The notes below the pieces were generated by a model. That model was not told the origin of the DNA. It was given only the letters and a program-made list of their open reading frames with translations, and did no database searches. From Alphaproteobacteria bacterium (lineage in GTDB: Bacteria > Pseudomonadota > Alphaproteobacteria > JAJTHO01), in contig JAJTHO010000085.1 of the NCBI GenBank assembly GCA_021297975.1, positions 1-5,376 on the forward strand: a stretch of 5,376 nucleotides of DNA, given 5' to 3'. Positions 1 through 5,002 of this stretch are shown in pieces. A program made the translations under genes and the position numbers. Each line of letters starts with the position of its first letter. Positions within the stretch are counted from its first letter, which is position 1.

Positions 1-1872
1 ACGCACGCGGCGGGGGTTGTGATTGGCGATAGACCCTTGCAAGAACTGGTGCCGATGTATTCTGATCCTCGCGCCATGATGCCGGTGACGCAGTTCAACA
101 TGAAGTATGCGGAAAAAGCCGGGCTGGTGAAGTTCGATTTTCTGGGGCTGAAAACACTGACTATTATTCAAAAAACGGTCGATGCGCTGAAGAAATACAA
201 TAGCATTGACGTTAAAATGAATGAGCTTTCACTCGATGACGAGAAAACCTTTCAGCTTTTGGCGCGCGGTGACACCACGGCGGTGTTCCAGCTTGAAAGC
301 GCCGGCATGCGCGATGCGCTGAAAAAAATGCGCCCGGACAGGTTTACCGACATTATCGCGCTGGTTGCGCTCTACCGTCCGGGGCCCATGGACAACATTC
401 CGCGCTACATTGCTTGTAAACACGGTGAGGAACAGCCGGATTACCTGCACCCGCGCTTAGAGCCGGTGCTTCGCGAAACATTCGGTGTGATGATATACCA
501 AGAACAGGTGATGCAGGCAGCGCAGGTGCTGGCGGGCTACACGCTTGGCGGCGCGGATTTACTGCGCCGGGCGATGGGCAAAAAAATCAAGGCCGAGATG
601 GACGCGCAGCAGGCGATTTTTGTCGATGGCTGCGTGAAAAATGGCTTAGACGCGCCGCTGGCCGAGCAAATTTTTGCGCAAATTGCCAAGTTTGCCGATT
701 ACGGCTTTAACAAATCCCACGCGGCGGCCTATGCGCTGCTGACCTATCAAACCGCGTGGCTAAAAGCCAATTACCCCGTTGAATTCATGGCCGTTGTGAT
801 GAGCTATGATATGGATGACACTGATGCGCTGGCGGAATACCGCGATGATTGCCGCGCGGGCGGTATCAACGTCTTGCCGCCATCGGTGAATCAATCGGGC
901 GTGTTGTTTACGGTGGAGGAGGGAGCGATTCGCTACGCGCTGGCGGCGTTAAAGGGCGTGGGGCGCGCCCCGGCGGAGGCGATAGCGAGCGCGCGGCAAA
1001 GCGGCGGCGTGTTTACCAGGCTTGATGATATGGTCAGCCGCGTTGGCACAAAACACCTCAATAAACGCACCCTCGAAAGTCTCGTCAATTCCGGTGCGTG
1101 CGATTGCTTATCCCAAAACCGTCAGGAATTATTCGCGCAAATTGAGCAAACGATTGCTCATTATGCTAAGGGCAATCAAGTGGCAGATGAGGCAACGCCG
1201 TCGCTGTTTGGTGATGCGCTGCCGCAGCCGGTGCGGTTTAGGCCAAAAGCCAATGCCGCGCCCGCTGCCGATTGGCCGCTCCTCGAAAAACTATCCCGCG
1301 AATTTCAAGCGATTGGTTTTTATCTGTCCGCCCATCCGCTGGAGGCGTATCAGGTGCTCCTTGACCGCTTGAAAATAACCCGCTGGCGCGAGGTGGCAAA
1401 AGCCGGGCGGCAAACGCTGGCCGGGGTGGTGCTGGGGCGAAAAGAGCGGCAATCCGCCAAGGGCAACCGCTATGCCTTTGTTCAGCTCACTGATACATCG
1501 GGCAGTTATGAAGTGATTGTGTTTTCCGAAGTGCTTGCGGCATCGCGGGAGATTTTAGAGCCGGGCACACTGGTATTGCTGGAGGTTGAGGCGGGCAGCA
1601 ATCCCGACGGCTCAGACGCGCCGCGTATCACCGTGCAGGGCATCGACAAACTGGTGGATGTGTTGCCGCAACGCCTGCGCACGCTGACGCTGAGTGTGGA
1701 CGGCCTCGCGCAATTGCAGATTTTTGAAAAATACATGGCGGCGCTGAAGCCCGGTTCAACGCAGTTGTCGGTGGAGCTTGTAACAGCAAAAGGCACAGCG
1801 CGGCTGCGGCTTCCTAACCGGGTGCATTTGGACGCGCCCGCGCTGCTTGAAACCCGATTGAAGGTAGGCTAG
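1..1872 (+). CDS. dnaE: DNA polymerase III subunit alpha, C-terminal half (5' end outside window)
   Basis: This is the catalytic subunit of the replicative polymerase, which extends DNA 5' to 3' within the holoenzyme. The frame is open from base 1, so the gene starts upstream. The 623 codons seen are about half of a usual DnaE of roughly 1,150 residues. The N-terminal PHP domain and the first two catalytic aspartates are missing. Visible, numbered from base 1: THAAGVV at the edge; KFDFLGL with Asp46, matching the third catalytic aspartate (E. coli D555); the family signature ADYGFNKSHAAAY at about 232-244; a helix-hairpin-helix around Gly319-Val-Gly321; a degenerate clamp-binding motif TPSLF at 399-403; and an OB-fold at about 470-560. 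The stop is TAG at 1870. nuoF follows after 21 bp on the same strand with no terminator between, so co-transcription is likely. Identification is secure. Confidence 0.97.
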   Translation, partial: THAAGVVIGDRPLQELVPMYSDPRAMMPVTQFNMKYAEKAGLVKFDFLGLKTLTIIQKTVDALKKYNSIDVKMNELSLDDEKTFQLLARGDTTAVFQLESAGMRDALKKMRPDRFTDIIALVALYRPGPMDNIPRYIACKHGEEQPDYLHPRLEPVLRETFGVMIYQEQVMQAAQVLAGYTLGGADLLRRAMGKKIKAEMDAQQAIFVDGCVKNGLDAPLAEQIFAQIAKFADYGFNKSHAAAYALLTYQTAWLKANYPVEFMAVVMSYDMDDTDALAEYRDDCRAGGINVLPPSVNQSGVLFTVEEGAIRYALAALKGVGRAPAEAIASARQSGGVFTRLDDMVSRVGTKHLNKRTLESLVNSGACDCLSQNRQELFAQIEQTIAHYAKGNQVADEATPSLFGDALPQPVRFRPKANAAPAADWPLLEKLSREFQAIGFYLSAHPLEAYQVLLDRLKITRWREVAKAGRQTLAGVVLGRKERQSAKGNRYAFVQLTDTSGSYEVIVFSEVLAASREILEPGTLVLLEVEAGSNPDGSDAPRITVQGIDKLVDVLPQRLRTLTLSVDGLAQLQIFEKYMAALKPGSTQLSVELVTAKGTARLRLPNRVHLDAPALLETRLKVG

Positions 1873-1883
1873 TTAAGCCATAC

Positions 1884-1888
1884 GAGGA
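1884..1888 (+). promoter_or_regulatory. Ribosome binding site of nuoF
   Basis: GAGGA lies 5 nt before the ATG at 1894. It is the clearest Shine-Dalgarno sequence in the window and fixes the nuoF start. It sits in the 21-bp gap after the dnaE stop. Confidence 0.7.
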
Positions 1889-1893
1889 ACGAT

Positions 1894-3171
1894 ATGCTCA
1901 ACCCAAAAGACCGGATTTTCACCAATTTATACGGCCAGGACGACTGGGGGCTTGAGGGCGCAAAGCGGCGCGGCATCTGGGATAACACCAAGGCTTTGTT
2001 AGAGAAAGGCCGCGACACGATTATCACGGAAATAAAAGACAGCGGCCTGCGCGGGCGCGGCGGGGCGGGGTTTTCCGCCGGGATGAAATGGTCTTTTATG
2101 CCGAAAGAGGTGAAGGACAGGCCGCATTATCTCGTTGTCAACGCGGATGAGTCCGAACCCGGAACCTGTAAAGACCGCGACATTCTGCGCCATGATCCGC
2201 ATCGTTTGCTGGAAGGCTGCCTTGTTGCGGCGTTTGCGATGCAGGCGGCCACCGTGTTTATTTACATTCGTGGCGAGTTTTACAACGAAGCCTCCAACGT
2301 GCAAGTGGCGATTGATCAGGCCTATGCCGCCGGACTCATTGGTAAAAACGCCTGCGGCAGCGGCTATGACCTTGACATTGTGCTCCATCGCGGCGCGGGC
2401 GCGTATATCTGCGGTGAGGAAACGGCGCTGATGGAAAGCTTAGAGGGGCGCAAGGGGCAACCGCGCTTAAAGCCGCCGTTCCCGGCGGGGGTTGGGCTGT
2501 ACGGCTGTCCGACGACGATTAACAACGTTGAGACCATTGCCGTGACGCCGGAAATTCTGCGCCGGGGGCCCGCATGGTTTGCGGCGCTTGGCCGCCCGAA
2601 TAACACCGGCACCAAGATTTTCTGCATTTCTGGGCATGTGAACAATCCCTGCAACGTCGAAGAAGAAATGGGTATTCCGCTGAAAGAACTCATTGAAAAA
2701 CACGCGGGCGGCGTTCGCGGCGGGTGGGATAATTTGCTGGCGATTATTCCGGGCGGCTCGTCCGTGCCGCTGTTGCCGAAAGAGATTTGCGATACGGTGT
2801 TGATGGATTTTGATTCGCTCCGCGCTGTGCAATCGGGCTTAGGGACGGCGGGTATTATTGTGATGGATAAGTCCACCGATATTGTGGCCGCAATCGCCCG
2901 GCTGTCGCATTTTTATAAGCATGAATCGTGCGGCCAGTGCACCCCCTGCCGCGAAGGCACAGGCTGGATGTGGCGGATGATGGAGCGGCTGGCGGTGGGC
3001 AATGCCGAGGTGTCTGAGATTGATACCCTGCTGCAGGTCACGAAGCAAATCGAGGGGCACACCATCTGCGCCTTGGGGGATGCGGCGGCGTGGCCGATTC
3101 AGGGGCTGATGCGCCATTTCCGCTTCGAGGTTGAGCGGCGGATTCATGACGCTAAGCAGAAGGCGGCATAG
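1894..3171 (+). CDS. nuoF: NADH-quinone oxidoreductase subunit F (complex I, NADH-binding)
   Basis: NuoF is the entry point of respiratory complex I. It sits in the peripheral arm on the cytoplasmic side, oxidises NADH through FMN and passes electrons to 4Fe-4S cluster N3. The protein has 425 residues, the normal length. The nucleotide-binding glycine-rich loop GRGGAGF is at 54-60, the conserved NADESEPGT at 83-91, and GAGAYICGEETAL at 167-179. The N3 ligands are Cys346, Cys349 and Cys352 in ESCGQCTPC, plus Cys392 in HTICALGD. The 40-residue gap between the last two equals that in human NDUFV1 (Cys385/Cys425). All expected motifs are present, so the gene should be functional. The ATG start is supported by GAGGA 5 nt upstream. 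It is linked to dnaE upstream and followed by a terminator, with no nuoE or nuoG beside it, so the other complex I genes must lie elsewhere. Confidence 0.97.
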   Translation: MLNPKDRIFTNLYGQDDWGLEGAKRRGIWDNTKALLEKGRDTIITEIKDSGLRGRGGAGFSAGMKWSFMPKEVKDRPHYLVVNADESEPGTCKDRDILRHDPHRLLEGCLVAAFAMQAATVFIYIRGEFYNEASNVQVAIDQAYAAGLIGKNACGSGYDLDIVLHRGAGAYICGEETALMESLEGRKGQPRLKPPFPAGVGLYGCPTTINNVETIAVTPEILRRGPAWFAALGRPNNTGTKIFCISGHVNNPCNVEEEMGIPLKELIEKHAGGVRGGWDNLLAIIPGGSSVPLLPKEICDTVLMDFDSLRAVQSGLGTAGIIVMDKSTDIVAAIARLSHFYKHESCGQCTPCREGTGWMWRMMERLAVGNAEVSEIDTLLQVTKQIEGHTICALGDAAAWPIQGLMRHFRFEVERRIHDAKQKAA

Positions 3172-3193
3172 TCTTTAGCAACAAAAAAGCATA

Positions 3194-3231
3194 AAAAAAC
3201 AGCGCCGGGTGCGCGTCCGGCGCTGTTTTTT
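3194..3231. terminator. Bidirectional intrinsic terminator between nuoF and the MarR-type gene
   Basis: A perfect 15-bp inverted repeat, AAAAAACAGCGCCGG (3194-3208) and CCGGCGCTGTTTTTT (3217-3231), encloses an 8-nt loop. The GC-rich core is flanked by a 6-T run for plus-strand transcripts and a 7-A run (3193-3199), which reads as a U-tract for minus-strand transcripts. It starts 22 bp after the nuoF stop and 17 bp beyond the stop of the converging regulator gene, so one hairpin can end both messages. Confidence 0.92.
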
Positions 3232-3248
3232 GTCGTGAACTAAACCGT

Positions 3249-3704
3249 TTAGAACGGGCTGTAGCTGATAATGTTGCCCCAGAAGCGTTCCATCTTGCGC
3301 ATGGCATCGCTGGTCACTTTGAGGTCATTTTCTGTAATCGGGCTGTCTTTCAACGCTTTCGCGTGCTTATCAAAGAAAGCGGCCATATCTTCAGAAAGTT
3401 TCAAACCCTTAGCCGATAGTTTCACGCGGATAGAGCGGCGGTCATGGGTAGAGCGTTGCTGCTCTAAATAGCCATTTTCCACCATTTTCCGCACGTTGTA
3501 CGACACGTTGGAGCCGAGATAATAACCGCGGTTGGTTAATTCGCCAACGGTCAGCTCGTCATCGGCGATGTTAAACAGAATCAGCGCCTGCACGTTGTTG
3601 ATATCCTGAACGCCGACCCGGTCTAATTCGGCCTTGATGACTTCGAGGAACTGGCGGTGGACGCGTTCCAAAAGACGAAAGGCTTCGATATACGCTTGTT
3701 TCAT
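3249..3704 (-). CDS. MarR-family winged-helix transcriptional regulator, LdtR-like
   Basis: This is a cytoplasmic DNA-binding protein of 151 residues, the usual MarR length. N-terminal helices at about 1-30 should form the dimer interface. The helix-turn-helix follows, with LTVGELTNRGYYLGSNVSYN at about 51-70, including the recognition helix. The beta-wing contains DRRS at 88-91, the Asp-Arg signature of MarR proteins. C-terminal dimerisation helices follow. The GYYLGSNVSYN stretch resembles, from memory, LdtR of rhizobia and Liberibacter, a regulator of an L,D-transpeptidase and osmotic tolerance. That relationship is inferred, not tested, so no symbol is given. There are no cysteines, which rules out cysteine-based redox sensing. 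It is divergent from hemB across a 105-bp control region and converges on nuoF. The start is ATG at 3704-3702. GGGAC about 9 nt upstream on the coding strand is only a weak ribosome binding site. Confidence 0.92.
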   Translation of the reverse strand: MKQAYIEAFRLLERVHRQFLEVIKAELDRVGVQDINNVQALILFNIADDELTVGELTNRGYYLGSNVSYNVRKMVENGYLEQQRSTHDRRSIRVKLSAKGLKLSEDMAAFFDKHAKALKDSPITENDLKVTSDAMRKMERFWGNIISYSPF

Positions 3705-3710
3705 AAAAAT

Positions 3711-3740
3711 TTGTCCCGTAGAGTGTTGTTGCTTTATACT
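3711..3740 (+). promoter_or_regulatory. Predicted sigma-70-type promoter of hemB
   Basis: TTGTCC (3711-3716) and TATACT (3735-3740) are separated by 18 bp and point towards hemB. The -10 box differs from the consensus TATAAT at one base. Transcription would begin near 3747 and give a leader of about 60 nt. The region is markedly AT-rich compared with the genes around it. Confidence 0.55.
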
Positions 3741-3751
3741 AATTGCCCTAC

Positions 3752-3780
3752 TGTTTATTGATTAAAAGTCAATTAAACAA
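3752..3780 (-). promoter_or_regulatory. Possible promoter of the MarR-type gene
   Basis: On the minus strand TTGTTT (complement of 3775-3780) and TAAACA (complement of 3752-3757) are 17 bp apart. This predicts a start near 3745 and a leader of about 40 nt. The -10 box is poor, so this is only the best candidate seen. An alternative TTGACT (complement of 3767-3772) has no good -10 partner at normal spacing. The candidate coincides with the inverted repeat at 3753-3778, which would suit autorepression. Confidence 0.3.
3753..3778. promoter_or_regulatory. Inverted repeat, candidate operator in the divergent control region
   Basis: GTTTATTGA (3753-3761) is matched by TCAATTAAAC (3769-3778), whose reverse complement is GTTTAATTGA. 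The half-sites are identical except for one extra A. The roughly 26-bp span and AT-rich half-sites fit a dimeric winged-helix repressor. It lies just downstream of the predicted hemB start and over the candidate regulator promoter. The role is inferred. Confidence 0.4.
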
Positions 3781-3809
3781 GAACATTTTTTTTGATGCGC
3801 GAAAGATTC

Positions 3810-4793
3810 ATGAAAACAGCCCCCTATACAAGAGACCGCCGCTTGCGCCTCACCCCTTGGCGCCGGGCGCTTACGGCGGAAACCAGTCTTAGCCCGGCTG
3901 ATTTGATTCTGCCCGTTTTTGTCCATGATGAAGCCGAAAACACCCCTATTCCCGGATTGGGACAGGCGCACCGTCTTTCGATTAAAGGGGTGGTGGAGGT
4001 TGCCAAAGCCGCCCACAAAGCCGGTATCCCGGCGCTGGCGCTGTTTCCTGTAGTAAAGCACCCCTTAAAAAACAGCGCAGCGACCGAAGCGCTGAACGCC
4101 GATTCCATTTTGTGCCGCGCGCTGAAAGCGGTGAAAGACGCCGTGCCGGAATTGGGGCTGATTGCCGATATCGCCCTCGATCCCTATACCGATCATGGGC
4201 ATGATGGCCTCTTGGAAAACGGACAGCTCGCCAACGATGCAACCGTCGATGTGCTCACGCAGCAGGCGCTGATTCTAGCGCGGGCGGGCGCGGATGCGGT
4301 TGCGCCGTCCGATATGATGGACGGGCGGGTTGCCTCTATCCGCGCGGCGCTGGAAGCGGAAAGCCTTCCGGACACGCTGATTATCAGCTATGCCGCAAAA
4401 TTCGCCAGCCGCCTCTATACGCCCTTTCGCGGCGCGGTGGGGGCAGGGGGCTTACAGGCCGGGCCCCCGGATAAACTGTCGTATCAGCTTCCCCCCGGTA
4501 ATGGCCGCGAGGCGGTGAAAGAGGCGCTGCGCGATGCGGCGGAAGGCGCGGATATGCTGATAGTAAAGCCGGGCTTGCCGTATTTGGATATTGTTGCTGC
4601 GCTGAAAAGCCGCACCGAACTGCCGCTGATTTCCTATATCGTCAGCGGCGAGTGCGCCATGCTGCACGCGGCGGCGGCGATGGGCGCGGCGGATTTTCTG
4701 CCCGTGCTGTTAGAACAGCTCATCTGCTGCAAACGCGCCGGGGCGAGTGCGATTATTACCTATGATGCCCTAGCGGCGGCACAGGCTTTATAG
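3810..4793 (+). CDS. hemB: Delta-aminolevulinic acid dehydratase (porphobilinogen synthase)
   Basis: HemB is a cytoplasmic enzyme that condenses two 5-aminolevulinate molecules into porphobilinogen, the second common step of heme and other tetrapyrrole synthesis. From ATG 3810 the protein has 327 residues, a normal length. The two active-site lysines are Lys197 in YAAKFASRLYTPFR and Lys253 in MLIVKPGLPYLDIV. The metal-site segment ADIALDPYTDHGHDG (119-133) has Ala122, Asp124 and Asp132 where E. coli HemB has its zinc cysteines 120, 122 and 130. This is the form typical of magnesium-using enzymes in alphaproteobacteria and Pseudomonas. An in-frame ATG at 3795 would add five residues. I prefer 3810 because the distance to the conserved LILPVFV then matches E. 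coli HemB. Neither start has a good ribosome binding site; GAAAG precedes 3810 by 4 nt. The gene is divergent from the MarR-type regulator. No classical terminator follows; the first hairpin of the downstream repeat lies about 26 nt after the stop. Confidence 0.96.
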   Translation: MKTAPYTRDRRLRLTPWRRALTAETSLSPADLILPVFVHDEAENTPIPGLGQAHRLSIKGVVEVAKAAHKAGIPALALFPVVKHPLKNSAATEALNADSILCRALKAVKDAVPELGLIADIALDPYTDHGHDGLLENGQLANDATVDVLTQQALILARAGADAVAPSDMMDGRVASIRAALEAESLPDTLIISYAAKFASRLYTPFRGAVGAGGLQAGPPDKLSYQLPPGNGREAVKEALRDAAEGADMLIVKPGLPYLDIVAALKSRTELPLISYIVSGECAMLHAAAAMGAADFLPVLLEQLICCKRAGASAIITYDALAAAQAL

Positions 4794-4804
4794 CCTTGAG
4801 TGAC

Positions 4805-4919
4805 GTCATTCCGAGCCAGCAAAACCGTAAGGTTTTGTGCCGCCGAGGAATCTCCCGGCATTCTAAGGGAGATCCTTCGACTCTGCAAAACCTATCGGTT
4901 TTGCGCCGCTCAGGATGAC
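4805..4919. repeat. Composite palindromic intergenic repeat, cloverleaf-forming
   Basis: The outer arms GTCATTCCGAGC (4805-4816) and GCTCAGGATGAC (4908-4919) pair with ten Watson-Crick pairs, one G-T wobble and one mismatch. Between them lie three hairpins. The first is CAAAACC/GGTTTTG around GTAA (4820-4837). The central one is ATCTCCC/GGGAGAT around a 10-nt loop (4850-4873), extended outwards with one mismatch and one wobble to about 4845-4878. The third is GCAAAACC/GGTTTTGC around TATC (4885-4904). Folded together they make a four-arm cloverleaf. The first and third hairpins are also complementary to each other, so one long imperfect hairpin is an alternative. From memory, arms of the form GTCATTC-GAGC with GAATCTC recur as intergenic palindromes in many bacterial genomes, so this is probably a dispersed, non-coding element. 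It has no open reading frame or transposase. A role at the hemB mRNA 3' end is possible. Confidence 0.8.
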
Positions 4920-4944
4920 ATCTCGAGTGAAAGAGGACGGCGTC

Positions 4945-4975
4945 TTACCAAACCGCAACGCTAGCGATTTGGTAA
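4945..4975. repeat. Hairpin-forming inverted repeat upstream of the rel gene
   Basis: TTACCAAA (4945-4952) and TTTGGTAA (4968-4975) are exact reverse complements. The stem continues past one C-A mismatch with CGC (4954-4956) and GCG (4964-4966), leaving a 7-nt loop. There is no U-tract, so it is not a classical terminator. Its right arm contains the TTGGTA that could serve as the rel -35 box. It may be an operator, a transcript hairpin or an extra arm of the neighbouring repeat; the sequence does not decide. Confidence 0.6.
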
Positions 4976-4997
4976 TCCGGCTGCTATAGTCTATAAA
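4969..4997 (+). promoter_or_regulatory. Predicted promoter of the rel/spoT-type gene, very close to its start codon
   Basis: TTGGTA (4969-4974) and TATAAA (4992-4997) are 17 bp apart, placing the start of transcription at about 5003-5005, on the ATG itself. A second reading is an extended -10, TGCTATAGT (4982-4990), with a start near 4997 and a 6-nt leader. Either leaves almost no untranslated leader. A promoter further upstream with read-through cannot be excluded. Confidence 0.45.
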
Positions 4998-5002
4998 GAA
5001 AT

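Noticed and set aside
1022..1372. 116-codon plus-strand open frame inside dnaE
   Set aside because: It is a +1/+2 shadow of a fully supported DnaE frame (clear family motifs on both sides), has a composition rich in Arg, Ser and Pro, and no ribosome binding site.
2364..2876. 170-codon minus-strand open frame antisense to nuoF
   Set aside because: It lies entirely opposite conserved NuoF motifs, shows no recognisable domain, and is explained by GC-rich codon structure. Other long antisense frames in nuoF and hemB were rejected for the same reason.
3271..3471. 66-codon plus-strand open frame opposite the MarR-type gene
   Set aside because: It is antisense to the winged-helix coding sequence, with no domain or ribosome binding site of its own.
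3786..3793. Run of eight T residues as a terminator tail
   Set aside because: No GC-rich stem precedes it on the plus strand and it directly abuts the start region of hemB. It is better seen as part of the AT-rich leader.
4820..4837. Intrinsic terminator of hemB
   Set aside because: The AT-rich 7-bp stem CAAAACC/GGTTTTG is followed by TGCCGCC and not by a U-tract. It may slow polymerase but is not a convincing terminator alone.
4805..4919. tRNA gene, suggested by the cloverleaf shape
   Set aside because: Stem lengths do not fit, there are no T-loop or D-loop consensus bases, no anticodon arm of 5 bp with a 7-nt loop, and it is longer than a tRNA.
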